From Shinisaurus crocodilurus (taxonomy: Eukaryota; Chordata; Lepidosauria; Squamata; Shinisauridae): a stretch of DNA of 64,000 nucleotides. The stretch is from assembly GCA_021292165.1 (NCBI GenBank), contig CM037879.1:249779438-249843437 (forward strand), in the 5' to 3' direction. A program made the translations under genes and the position numbers. Of this stretch, positions 10,441 to 20,969 are shown piece by piece (positions within the stretch are counted from its first letter, which is position 1; each line of letters opens with the position of its first letter). Under the pieces are notes generated by a model. That model was not told the DNA's origin. It saw only the letters and a list, made by a program, of their open reading frames with translations, and made no database searches.

Positions 10441-10559
10441 CAGCATCTTCCCCAACTTGGTGCCCACCAGATGTATTGGACTGCCATCATTCCCTGCTGG
10501 CTGGGAATGATGAATGTTGCAGTCAACACACCTGGAGGGCACCAGGTTGGGGAAGGCCG
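10441..10559. mobile_element. hAT-type palindromic MITE with near-perfect TSD
   Basis: Left arm CAGCATCTTCCCCAACTTGG pairs with right arm CCAGGTTGGGGAAGGCCG. Flanks CATCAGAG (10433-10440) and CATTAGAG (10560-10567) match at 7 of 8, supporting an 8-bp hAT duplication and fixing both ends. Confidence 0.8.
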
Positions 10560-10571
10560 CATTAGAGTGTC

Positions 10572-10735
10572 AACTAGGACCAGGACAATCCAGGTTCAAA
10601 TCTCCATTGAACCATGAAACTCACCGGGTGAACTCACTGGGTTAGTCACTATCTCTCTCACAAAATTGTTGTGAGGATAAAATTGGGTTGGTGAGAAACA
10701 ATGTACCCCATTCCAAACTCCTTGAAGGAAGAGTG
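10572..10735 (+). mobile_element. Old Sauria-type SINE fragment
   Basis: CCAGGTTCAAATCTCCATTG (B-box region), CCATGAAACTCACCGGGTGA and AATTGTTGTGAGGATAAAAT follow the order of the 4933 copy with much divergence and no clear 5' head or 3' tail. An older copy than the others. Confidence 0.65.
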
Positions 10736-10739
10736 GACA

Positions 10740-11440
10740 TTAATAAAAACAACGAATTGTTGCATAGTGCTACCCTACAAGGAGTGGTGGGCGTGAATTT
10801 CGGTTGTTCAGTGGTATCAGTAGTAGCTCTTGGAAACAAATTTCATCTTGGATTGATTCAAATCTTATCTTTGCAATATGGAGACCAATTGGGCATGGTC
10901 TTGTCCCGCACCACTCCTGTAACGTGGAAACAAGCATGAGGTGGGCAGGCCAGATGATGGGTTTACTTTCTCTGCCAGTGCTAACAACCCCTAGGGGCAA
11001 GGGAAGTCACCATGATGTCTTTTCCTCCCCTTCTCATAGTGCTTGTTTTGCACACGTTACTGGAATAGTGTGGGATTGGGCTATCACATGATCAAATTGG
11101 GCCCTATTACTATACCAATCAATTCCTCTCCCTCTAAATGCATATCTGATCTAACAGAGTTGCAGGCTGCACAGTAGGAGGGGGAGGGAGGGATTTTCCC
11201 TGCAGCAGTATATTGTTGTGTGCAATTCCTGTTGTAACGCAAAATATTTTGGGGTGGCTTGGACAGGAACAGGCAATTAAGACCCATTAGCTTTACTAAG
11301 GACCTACTCCGGGTGGTGATAAAAACTGCTAGAACTAGTTTGTTAACTTTGAGATAAAATGTTTCTCCCTGGTGCTGGGAAAAGAAACCCCTGGAAAAAC
11401 TTGAACTGCTGCTGTTATGTTGTTTGGGGACATGTTGACT
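10740..11440. other. Non-genic stretch, no recognised feature
   Basis: No recurring family or coding signal recognised; the overlapping peptides lack domains. Confidence 0.35.
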
Positions 11441-11443
11441 TAG

Positions 11444-11817
11444 TTCAGACGACATGATAACCCCCACTCAAGGGTTGAGTATGTGTTGAGTGTGGGTTGT
11501 TGTTGAAACATGGGTCATCATGTTATCTGAACCCAGCTGAGCTAACAAGCCATGGCTTGTTAACCACAAACAATTCATGAAGAGAACCCATGGTTTAGGG
11601 ATGTCACCGTTCTGGTTTTTGTTTTGTTTTTTGTATTCAGGAACGGTGAGCCGGTCTGAGCGAAAGGAGAATGTTCGTGAACAGTCATGGTTTGTTGCCT
11701 CGCCTTGGTTCAAACAACACAATAACCCACATTTCAACAACAACCCATGGTTCAATGTCAACCCACACTCAACCCATATTGAATCTTGAGTGGAGTTATC
11801 ATGTTGCCTGAACCCAA
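11444..11817. mobile_element. Palindromic MITE cluster, 'ACAACCCAC' family
   Basis: The outer ends are inverted: GTTCAGACGACATGATAACC at the left, and TTATCATGTTGCCTGAACCC at the right. A third terminus-like word, ATGTTATCTGAACCC, lies at about 11520-11534, so a 90-bp element (11444-11534) may sit beside or inside the larger one. The interior repeats GGGTTGT/ACAACCC words. Related pieces occur at 4173 and 28610. No TSD was resolved, so the superfamily is open (PIF/Harbinger or hAT). Confidence 0.6.
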
Positions 11818-11819
11818 TT

Positions 11820-13217
11820 GTTGTGTTGCTCTCTTTCCCTTTCTCATGCAATCTCAGGTCTCTCCAGCCAAAGTCCAACATGCTAATCATTACATTGCCC
11901 TTTGCCAGCTCACTATTCTTTGGGGTCTGCCATGATGGGTGCCTGGACTTTAAAAATTACCACTACACTGCTGCCGACAGCAGCACTCCCTCACATAAAC
12001 CTACCGCACAGTCCTCTTAAACATGAAAACCCAAATTGTCACTCAGCTTGAGACTGGAAGGAAAGTGATGATCCATGCTCTATCCTCTATGCTGTTAAGT
12101 AATATCTATATCCTCACCTCCTGTGAAATAGCTGAGTATTGGTAGATATGTGAGTTATGTGTTCATCCTGAGTTCTTTTTGAGATTAAATGCACAGTAAC
12201 AGAGGGACATTCCGGGCATTATTATTTTCTGGATTTTAACATAGGAATATCTCCACACTTAGGATCCAATGGGGAGGTCAGCGCTCTCCCCGAGTAAAGA
12301 ACAACTAAAAACTCCTTCCTTGATAGACCTGCATGTGCAAATCTGTTGGGATCATTTGATGTGGCACCAAAATTTACCTATGTTCTGAGGAGGAATAAAA
12401 CAGATCTCACATAGTTCCATTATAAAGATGCAGACAAAAAATGAAGGGCTAGGAAAAGGACATAGCAAGCAATGCCAATAGCAAATATAGGGTTTGTTTG
12501 TTTGTTTTTGCATATGTAAGATAATGACCTGAAATGGAAGTTCATTAAGGCTTCAAGACACGACCCTCTAGTTTTGCTACAAATGACACAGGGTCTTAAA
12601 GACATCAAAGTAATCAGAACCCCTATTTTTATCCATGATGAATGTAGCTGCTGCATCAGGATTAGAGCTAAAACAAAATTTTGCAAAATTTCAAAATCTG
12701 CCAAATTTCCCAATTCACATGTTGATGCCAAAATTGGATCCTGTTTTGATTGGTTGGGTGATTCAAGTTAATCTGAAATTTGCTAAATTCTTTTGCAATT
12801 ATTCTGCCAGATGCTGTGAAATATTGGTTGCTAGGGCATGCCAGCTGTCAGATATATATCCACTGCTACTTTCAGACATTGTCAAATGTTGATATCAGTG
12901 GCATGTCAGTTGTCAAGTCCTGTCATGCTATGATTGCTACATGTCAAATACCGGTAGTGTCTAACCTTAACTACTGTTCCAAAATCATTGGATTTTGATA
13001 TTGAATATCAATTTTTTATTTAATTTATTTTAAAAATTATTTAGTATAACATATTAGTTCAATATTTGTGTTCCCACAAACATTCAGACAATATTTACCA
13101 TTAAAATATGCAGAGGACAATTCTGAGGAAAATGTTTTGGGACACATTCGTTTTGGTACTCAGCAGAACCCACTGATGGACCAGTGCAACATTATGATTC
13201 GCATGCAGGAACCCTAC
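11820..13217. other. Non-genic AT-rich stretch
   Basis: Low-GC DNA with no recognised repeat or domain. A short AT-rich palindrome (TTGATATTGAATATCAA) lies at about 12994-13010. Confidence 0.4.
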
Positions 13218-13225
13218 CAGTACTG

Positions 13226-13343
13226 CAGCCTTCTCTCAACCTGCTGCTCTTCAGATGTGTTGGATTACAGCTCCCGTTATCTCCAGGGGATGATGGGAGC
13301 TGTAGTCCAACATATCCGGTAGGCAGCGTGTTGGGGAAAGCTG
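13226..13343. mobile_element. hAT-type palindromic MITE
   Basis: Arms around CAGATGTGTTGGATTACAGC and GCTGTAGTCCAACATATCCG are inverted. Flanks CAGTACTG (13218-13225) and TACTACTG (13344-13351) match at 6 of 8. Confidence 0.7.
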
Positions 13344-13492
13344 TACTACTGCTTTTTTCAATGACCTAGATTTCTGCTTGAAAATCACTGGGGCAAACTC
13401 AACCTTTATCCAACTGTGATTTACCTCCAAAATGCGACAAGAACACAAGATGACAACCTGGAACGATACAGTTAGGAGGCATAAGTGCTTTT

Positions 13493-13627
13493 CAGAGGTG
13501 GGCAGAAAGTAGGTCACCAGATGTTTTGGACTTCAACTCCCAGCATTCCTGACCTTTGGCCATGCTGGCAGGGGTTTCTGGGAGTTGAAGTCCAAAACAT
13601 CTGGAGATCTACCTTCTGCTCACCCAT
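13493..13627. mobile_element. hAT-type palindromic MITE, 'GGGCAGAAGGTAG' subfamily
   Basis: Left CCAGATGTTTTGGACTTCAA and right TTGAAGTCCAAAACATCTGG are exact reverse complements, so most of the element folds back. The same subfamily occurs at 47679-47814, where the TSD is clearer. Confidence 0.7.
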
Positions 13628-13699
13628 ATTTCACCTACATTGCCCTTCACTTGACCTGATCAGACTGCTGCTGATGTCTCTCCTCTTCATGTTATGGGA

Positions 13700-13816
13700 C
13701 AGGTTTCCCCAACCTGGTACCCTCTAGATGTCTTGGACTACAACTCTCAGGCTGGCTAGGGGATGCTAGGGGTTGCAGTCCAGCACATCTGGAGGGCACC
13801 AGGTTGAGGAAGTCTG
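13700..13816. mobile_element. hAT-type palindromic MITE
   Basis: Starts CAGGTTTCCCCAACCTGG, ends CCAGGTTGAGGAAGTCTG. Flanks TTATGGGA (13692-13699) and TTCTAGGA (13817-13824) match at 6 of 8. The downstream end of the long minus-strand ORF described next runs through it. Confidence 0.7.
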
Positions 13817-14656
13817 TTCTAGGAAATTAGGCAAGGAAAGAAAAGGAAAGAAGGGAACAGAGGAGATGGAAGTCCGTCCACGCGCAGTTCTATGCACACT
13901 CTTCAGCTGGTGGGGCAATAGCAAGCAGAAGGAAACAGGGGTGCTTTTGCAGAAAGAGACCAGAAACTGAAGAGCAAATGGAGAGTATTGTAAAGATAGC
14001 ATAAATCCTAGATAAGGGCTTTCAACAACTTGGTGCCAACGGTTAAGTGTACTTTGGGAAGTATTAAAGAATACATCCATGAGGCAGGCAGGCAGGCAAA
14101 CTTGGCGGGGGGGAATCGGGAAGAGGAAGCCAGGGCCCTCACAGCCAGCCTGATGCTGCGAAAGCTGAAGCTGGTGACTGACAGCCCAGCTAGGCAAGTA
14201 CAGCAGAGATGCCTGCCCCCCCCCCCGCCCACTCCACCTCCTTCCCCTGCGGATCAGTGACTCGGGATTAAAGTGCTGCCTGTGGGGCTGATGAATAAAA
14301 TGGAATGGATCATAGGGTGGATTCCATGTAAGGGGTCTCCATTGGTCTAGAATGCCATTTAAACCATACGGTAGCACAGTTCTGCCAGCCAAAAGCATCA
14401 ATATTGCAGCACCAGTGACAGCCATTCCTTGGGATGGGGTGATGCCAGCAATTGGACCCCAAGGCCTGATCCTGGTCGGTGGATGCTCTAGAATCCTCCA
14501 TGCTTCATGTCCTGTGGATGCAGCTACATGGAGGAAGTAACATTTGGCCCAATGTGCCCTATGACACTTCCTGGCAAATTTGAGCGAGGCAGCCCTTACC
14601 ATTTGTGTTTTATTCACAGAGATTGCCACCAAGAAGCATTGCAGGTCAACATAGGC
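13817..14656 (-). other. Long unidentified minus-strand ORF (14734-13766)
   Basis: An uninterrupted 322-codon reading frame runs on the minus strand from 14734 to 13766. Its last ~20 residues (TWCPPDVLDC) are translation of the MITE at 13700, and its start lies in a hAT-like element at 14657. The middle residues show no domain I recognise and no repeat structure. Length alone is unusual for this AT-rich window, but the mobile-element sequence at both ends makes a native protein unlikely. The DNA between the two elements matches no family here. Confidence 0.2.
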
Positions 14657-15056
14657 CAGGGGTGTTGAACCTCTTTCAGACCAATGGCTGGATTCTGTGT
14701 CTTGGAGAAAGCTCTCAGGTGGGGGTGGGGTCACTTTCTCATGGTGGGTGGGGCCTATGGCAAAAAGGGCGGGGCCAAAATAGGCAAAATACCAGCATAT
14801 TTTACATGAAAGCTCTTACTGCTAGTAACTAAGTCTTAGAAAAAGCATTTCAACCTTTTAGAACAGGGTTGGGGGGATGTTCAAAACCCAAGAAACCACC
14901 AAACAATTGGGCTTCAGGGGAAAAGGAGTGAGGCCAGGGCAAGGGGTCATGGCTATATGGGGAACTCCAGAGGGCCAGATTCGGCCCCCAGGCAGGCCAG
15001 ATTCGGCCCCCAGGCAGGCCAGATTCAGCCTGCAGGCTGGTGGTTCAATACCCCTG
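14657..15056. mobile_element. hAT-like non-autonomous element
   Basis: Left terminus CAGGGGTGTTGAACCTC is the inverted counterpart of the right terminus GGTTCAATACCCCTG. The interior has a tandem run of a ~20-base unit containing CAGATTCGGCCCCCAGGCAG near 14978-15030. Flanks ACATAGGC and ATATCAGC match at only 5 of 8. A related copy lies at 30737-31045. Confidence 0.65.
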
Positions 15057-15080
15057 ATATCAGCCTCATCCACATATTAT

Positions 15081-15473
15081 CATGTGTAGGGCACTCATCT
15101 GGTGAAGCAGGATCAGGGGCTGCACTGCTAGCCACACTCCCAGTCTCCGCCTCCCCAGCGTAGCCCCACTCCCCCAACATCTGTGCGTTGAACATAGATG
15201 TCTGTGAAAGAACCCCTAGATGTGAGCGGCTGCTCACGCGGACTGACTCCATGCAATTGGGCCACCACTGCGGCTGGGTTCTCCTCCCCATCGTGTGGAG
15301 TCCCTATGCACAAGCAGCTGCGCACGCATAAGGCATCCTTTGCAGACACCTACACTGAACGCACAGATATCAGAGGGCAGGGCTACCCCGGGGATGTGAT
15401 GCTGGGGCAGGATCAGCAGTGTAGCTCTGCTCCTGCTTCACCGCGTGAGTGCCCTATGCATGCGCAACATGTA
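15081..15473. mobile_element. Large foldback element with ~130-bp inverted arms
   Basis: The left arm (GTAGGGCACTCATCTGGTGA, then ATCTGTGCGTTGAACATAGA) is matched in reverse complement by the right arm (CTGAACGCACAGATATCAGA and TCACCGCGTGAGTGCCCTAT). The arms span about 130 bases each with roughly 75% identity by eye and leave a GC-rich centre. No TSD was resolved. Confidence 0.7.
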
Positions 15474-15531
15474 AACACAGCCATAGCCATACACAGTCAC
15501 ACCGAGATGCTTTGTGTGGGGAGTTTTAGAG

Positions 15532-16016
15532 CAGGCTTCCCCAGCCTGGTGTCCTCCAGATGTGTTGGACTACAATTCTCACTGGGCTGGGCTGCACAAC
15601 ACGGCCAGTTCATCAAGGGTTATTTAACCCACGATGAGCCAGGGTGCACGCAGGGTGCATGCAGTCACCATTTTGAATATGCAACCTGTGATCGGGGGTT
15701 GCAGCATGTCATGTGAAGCCAGCCATAATGGGTTAGTTCAGGGTTAACCCTACTACTAATCAAGGGTTACGTGAGGGTTGTTTAACCCTGGAATAACCCA
15801 CGATGGCTGGGTTTCCACAACACGCCGCAACCCCCAGTCGCCCCAGTTGGGGACTGCATGTTCAAAATGGTGACTGTACATGCTCGGCGGCATGCTCATC
15901 GTGGATTAAATAACTGAGGATGACCCGGCCATGACGTGCGAGCCAGGTCACTGTGCTGGACTAGAATGGGAATTGTAGTCCAACACATCTGGAGGGCACC
16001 AGATTGGGGAAAGCTG
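15532..16016. mobile_element. hAT-type MITE split by a second palindromic element
   Basis: The left half (CAGGCTTCCCCAGCCTGGTG to about 15590) and right half (GAATGGGAATTGTAGTCCAA to AAGCTG at 16016) together make one MITE of the common family. Flanks TTTTAGAG (15524-15531) and TTTTTGAG (16017-16024) match at 7 of 8. About 355 bases are inserted in its centre. Confidence 0.75.
15591..15945. mobile_element. Palindromic element nested in a MITE
   Basis: The inner insertion is inverted about its own centre: GGGTTATTTAACCCACGATG at about 15618-15637 pairs with ATCGTGGATTAAATAACTGA at about 15898-15917, and CACCATTTTGAATATGCAAC with ATGTTCAAAATGGTGACTG. It contains smaller hairpins (GGGTTAACCC). 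Exact ends are not fixed. Confidence 0.65.
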
Positions 16017-18893
16017 TTTTTGAGCATCTGAACAAGCCCAAAGCCTTGGCGGAGCAGTTCATAGGATTCAGCTATTTGAAATCTGCAACTGCCCTGAGGA
16101 TTACACCAGCCATGCACGGTTCCATTATTTATGTTTAGTTAGTTTCTTTAGTTATTTCAGGGCTATGAGTTAGCCTTCATGCCTGAGCTGGAGAGTCACT
16201 GTTATTAGTTATGTCACTAGTTTCCATAGTGTTAAAATACAAACTCCAGATTGACTTAAAATTATATCTGTGGAGAGAAAGCCTGATGGAACACACTTCG
16301 CCCCCCAGTCACCTGCATAATCTCTGCCCAAGGCAGGAGAGCTCAGTCCCAGACACACATTTGCATCTAGTCTTCACCAAGCACCCTCAATAGGTTGTCA
16401 AGTCTGGGACACACATTTACATGCGATTCAATGGTTTTCTCCCAAGCATTCTCCATGGGCTGTCAAGTACCCACACCCTTGAAGAGTCATGGGCAAGGTG
16501 GCGCCGAGAACCTCAGTGCCCCCCCCCGTCTGGCTGGATCGATTCATCCTGTCAGTAGAGGGAGGGGTTGGGGATTGAGAGGGGGGGCGAGCGAGGGAGT
16601 AAAAGCAGCAGCCATGGCTTCTGTTCATTGTTGGGAACAAGGTGCAAGGCAGCATGGAGCAGGTCGTCAGCTCAGGCCAGCCCGGACACTCAACCCCCAA
16701 ACAGACTGCCTGGGTACTTTGCCGTGAGTCCGTTACAGTTCCTAGTATTAGGCTAGGGTAGATTCTTCAATGTTAGCTGAGAATAGCGTAGGTTCTTTTT
16801 TGTTTGATAGTTCTGCTCGTGTGCATTAAGTTGCCCCTTCCTTTGTCAATTTCACACCCTGACCTAATTTCCTTGTTTACTATTCCAATCTCCCTTATCT
16901 GCCTGACCTAATTTGTATGTTTACTCCTACCAATTTGCAAGGAGTAGTTTCCTTCTGACTTGGTGCCTCAATCCAGTGTGACTGACCTGATTTGACCCAG
17001 GGAACGCAAGCAGGAGCACTGAGCTGTCAAAATAGCCGCGTAGCTCCCAGTCTTGCAGTCACAATATCCTTCTCAGAAAAGAGAACCCAGCCTGAACCTA
17101 CTAGACATGGTTAATTTTCAAATTGCATCTTCCTTCCAAGGGTTTTTGTTGTTATTGTTAACCACTCCCCTTTTTAAAAAAAATCCCTTGGAATACATTG
17201 ATAATTAAGTCTGTAATTGTTCTAGAGACTTTATCATCTTAGCAAATATAGGAACAAAGTGTCCAGAGACAGAAACTCTTACAATAAAAATTAATTACGT
17301 TCTACTCATGCCCCAGTCCCTCTGGAAGTGTAGGGAATACATTTTGATGAAAGGAAAGAAGTCACAGTTTGAAGCATCCCCTATACAGCCAGTCTCTCCT
17401 CACCCCCAGTTGTACAAGATTGTCACCAAATGTTTTTCTCTGCTATTTATTCTTTTGCTGTCTACGTCGCATAGAGATTTGCTTTTTAAAAGAAGCCTAC
17501 ATCATGAAAAGGGAGCTGGTGAATGGAAGACAACTGGGCAGAGGGGTGAGGTTCCATTTATTCTTAGTATAAGGAAAGTTTTTTTTAAAAAAATAAAATA
17601 AAATAACAGTGCTTGACATTTCTAGGTGGATGTTTCTCCTCAGGAGGAAACCGTGCCAGTTCTTCTCTGGTTGTTGTGAGAATCTGAACTAAAAAATGAT
17701 CTTAGAAGAAGAGGTGTTTTACATGTTCACTAAAATAAAATAAATTTTCATTTGATGTTCCAGATACCAATTCAAAAAGTAGAATGGAGCTGGGGAATGA
17801 ATGGAGCCGAGTTCAGCCAGCACTAGTGATGGTCAAGTTACCCCTGTTGATTTAGAATGAACTCTCCTAAAATGAGAGGATTTGGGTTCAATTCAGATCA
17901 GGACTAAATTAGCTTACCGTATTTAAAGGTTGCCTCATTTAGGGGTGGGTGGATCCGTCTGTTTCTGATCCATGTGACTTTCACATGTTCTTTCCATCAA
18001 TCCATTCCCTTCTGTTTCTACATTAATCTGCAATACATAGGGTTGGGTTCAGATTTATTCATACTTAAAGTAGACCTATTGATATAAGTGGGCCTTAAGT
18101 TAGTCATGGCTAGCCCAAGTCCCAGTGATTTCAGTGTCTCTACTCTAAGTATGACTGCTAAGTCTGGATCCAACCCTTATATTTTAAATCCTCTCAAAAT
18201 ATGTATTTAAATATGTATTTTAATACATATTTCAATGTGGAGTTTTCTCTCAAAATACGTATTTAAAATGTGTATTTTCCCTCCAAAGGTGTATTTAAAT
18301 GAGTATGTTGATACTGTTAAATTGCTGGGGAATGGCATTGCACATTAGTCTGAGAGGTGCAGTCAGGAGCTGCCTTGCACATTAGTCTGGGAGGCACAGA
18401 TTGTGCAGGAATTCAGAAAGATGGAATTCCTCAAGCATCCCTAGCTCTCTTTGAGCTCCAGGCTTCCTCATGCTCCTCACGATGTCAGAGGGAGCATGAA
18501 AAGACCAGGACCCTTGTAAGTCCAACCCCCTTGTAAGTCCAACCCTTCTCAGACTCTAAAACTTTCTTTCTACCAGCAACGGTGTGTGCATGTGCGTGCG
18601 TGCGTGCGTACGTGCGTGCGTGCATGTGCACAAAGGGAAGGGCTGCACCTCATGACTCCCAGTTCATCCACTCCTGTGTTCCCCTCCCTTCATTTCAGTT
18701 TCATGGCATCAGGAGGCTCGGTTAGGAACCAGGTTGGGTTGCATGTACATTCGCCACTCCCTCTTCCTTCCCCCTTCTGCGCATGACAGCATGCATGTGC
18801 AGTCTTCCTGTTTTCTGGCTTTGGAATGTTTTTCCTCCCTAAGGGTGTGTTTTATTTTAAAAAAAAGATATTTGTATCCTTCTGTGAACCTCA
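16017..18893. other. Long non-genic stretch with AT-rich and GTGC repeats
   Basis: About 2.9 kb without a recognised element or exon. At 18180-18310 the words TATTTAAA and ATACATATTT recur in an AT-rich imperfect repeat. At 18583-18632 a (GTGC)n tract with interruptions supplies low-complexity cysteine-rich peptide. Confidence 0.4.
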
Positions 18894-18901
18894 GGATTCA
18901 C
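18894..18901. repeat. Left target-site duplication of hAT copy 1
   Basis: GGATTCAC, repeated exactly at 19684-19691. Confidence 0.9.
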
Positions 18902-19683
18902 CAGGGATGGGGACTCGGACTCGAGGACTCGACTCGTGAGTCGGACTGAGTCCCCCCTCTGACTCGACTCGGACTCGAGTCCCAATATTTTTAATGGGAC
19001 TCGAGACTCGACTCGGGACTCGAGACCAAGGACTCGTCAACATCCCTGGGCTGTTGACGAGTCTTCTGGCTGTGCCAGAAGGAGCGCGATCACCGGTGAA
19101 GAGCGCATGGAAGCGAGGCGCGCCGCTGCTCAGCCACTATGGACAGCTACCAGGAGCGCAGCCCCAACGATGTGTTGAGATTTATTTTGATTGATGTGTT
19201 GTTGTGGGGGGTTTGGGTTAGGGTCAATGGGACATTTGGTTTGGCTGCCTCTGCCTGCCTGTTTGGGGTTCCCAGCCTCCTCTGCCTGCCTGGTCTCTTC
19301 TTGACCTGTTCAGCAGTTGAATTGTCCAAGACAAAGGCCTCTGCCTGCCTGCTTTGGGGTTCCCTGCCTCTGCCTGCCTGGTTATTTTGGGTTTGTCTGC
19401 CTGGTCTGTTCTTGCCAAAATCAGTTGCAGAGTTTTGAAATAAAAAGGCACACTTGTGCCTAGAATTTATTTAAGCCACACATCTGAAGTAGCCTTATTT
19501 TGTTGGGGGGAAACCCCATTGATTTTAATAGGGACTCGTGGAGTCAGTTTTGGGAGTGACTCAGGACTCGTGACTCGTGAGTCACCGTTTTGGACCAAGG
19601 ACTCGGACTCGGACTCGAGACTCGGGTCCAAAGACTCGTGACTCGACTCGTGACTCGAGACCAAGGATTCTTCAACATCCCTG
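18902..19683. mobile_element. Non-autonomous hAT element, GACTCG-rich, copy 1
   Basis: The element starts CAGGGATGGGGACTCGG and ends TTCAACATCCCTG, giving an inverted terminal CAGGGATG. It is bounded by a perfect 8-bp duplication (GGATTCAC), the hAT signature. Both ends consist of dense GACTCG and CGAGTC sub-repeats, including the palindrome GACTCGAGTC, which could be transposase-binding subterminal repeats. The middle has TGCCTG-rich sequence. An extra terminus-like word, CAACATCCCTG, ends internally at 19048, so 18902-19048 alone looks like a complete mini-element. No transposase is encoded. The 60-99-codon ORFs are Arg/Asp/Thr low-complexity translations. Confidence 0.92.
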
Positions 19684-19691
19684 GGATTCAC
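19684..19691. repeat. Right target-site duplication of hAT copy 1
   Basis: GGATTCAC, identical to 18894-18901. Confidence 0.9.
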
Positions 19692-20354
19692 CCAAGCATG
19701 CTCCCTCCTTGTTCAGTGGCCCAGTTTGGGCTACAAAGCTACTGGCACACTGGGAATGAATTAAGCATTAGAAGGCATGATGGAGCCAGGGGCTGAGCTT
19801 GCTGGCAATACCGAATCGAGCCAGGGATATTTGGCCTGGCCTCACCCACTCTCCACCATATGTCACCCCTCCCCCCATTGCAGTGTCAGAAGACTATTCT
19901 AGTTTGAAAACCTCCCCATCTTTATGGTTCCTTCAGGGCCCAAGCATGAGGATGGGGGATGGGGAAGGGTACACTTTACCATGATCCAGAGATCTGGGGG
20001 CAGGGGCTGGACAGAAATCCTTGGGGGGTAGTCGAGGCTGTAGCTCCATTATCATGACCCCCCCCCCCAAAAGAGGCTAATTTGTAGATCATGCCTGAGA
20101 ATATTTATGAAGACTTATTTCCGTGTACGTATTGTCCAGATTGTGTGAGATCTGCTGGAGCCAAAGCAGGAGCAGAGTTACAGCAGAATAAGCAACATTC
20201 TGAACAGTGAGTTGCTGCTGGCCCAGGAGAAGAGAGAGAGTGCACTTGTGCAGTTAATCTAGGTCTTGTCTTTTGAGAGACAGAGCGATTTGTGCTTCCC
20301 TGTGTGACATGCTCTCTCGCAAGAACCTCAAGTCCCAGAGTTCGTTTTGCATTG
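19692..20354. other. Non-genic stretch between two hAT copies
   Basis: No recognised repeat or exon. A C-run lies at 20059-20068. Confidence 0.4.
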
Positions 20355-20362
20355 GCAGGAGG
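20355..20362. repeat. Left target-site duplication of hAT copy 2
   Basis: GCAGGAGG, repeated exactly at 20962-20969. Confidence 0.9.
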
Positions 20363-20961
20363 CAGGGATGGGGACTCGGACTCCAGGACTCGACTTGTGA
20401 GTCGGACTGAGTCCCCCCTCTGACTCGAGTCAGACTCGAGTCCCAATATTTTTAATGGGACTCAAGACTCGACTCGGGACTCGAGGCCAAAGACTCGTGT
20501 TTCAAAATTGTGTTCCTCAAATGCAACATGGATAGGTTTTAGGAAGTACAGCAAGTTTATTTTTTAAAATCATTTTCCTAAAATGCAACCTTTCAGACAT
20601 TTTGGGTTTGGCTGCCTCTGACTGCCTGCTTTGGGGTTTCCTGCCTCCTCTGCCTGCCTGGTTATTTTGGGTTTGTCTGCCTGGTCTGTTCTTGCCAAAA
20701 TCAGTTGCAGAGTTTTGAAATAAAAAGGCCTAGAATTTATTTAAGCCACACATCTGAAATAGCCTTATTTTGTTGGGGGAAAACCCCATTGATTTTAATA
20801 GGGACTCGTGGAGTCAGCTTTGGGAGTGACTCGTGACTCGTGACTCGTGACTCGTGACTCGTGAGTCACCATTTTGGACCAAGGACTCGGACTCGAGACT
20901 TGGGTCCAAAGACTCGTGACTCGACTCGTGACGCGAGACCAAGGACTCTTCAACATCCCTG
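20363..20961. mobile_element. Non-autonomous hAT element, GACTCG-rich, copy 2
   Basis: Same termini and orientation as copy 1 (CAGGGATGGGGACTCGG and CAACATCCCTG), 599 bases against 782, with its own perfect duplication GCAGGAGG. The left 135 bases and the right part from about 20640 (TGCCTGCCTGGTTATTTTGG onward) match copy 1 closely. The core between differs: copy 1 has a GC-rich segment at 19049-19230, copy 2 a different AT-rich segment at 20498-20600. A short tandem array of CGTGACT units lies at 20826-20867. Confidence 0.92.
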
Positions 20962-20969
20962 GCAGGAGG
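20962..20969. repeat. Right target-site duplication of hAT copy 2
   Basis: GCAGGAGG, identical to 20355-20362. Confidence 0.9.

Noticed and set aside
11468..11890. 140-codon minus-strand ORF
   Set aside because: Lies almost entirely within a palindromic MITE cluster, with repeated NNPWF/HTQHI words from the repeat.
19556..19691. Arg/Asp/Thr-rich peptides in both hAT copies
   Set aside because: Direct translation of GACTCG repeats; present in several frames and both strands.
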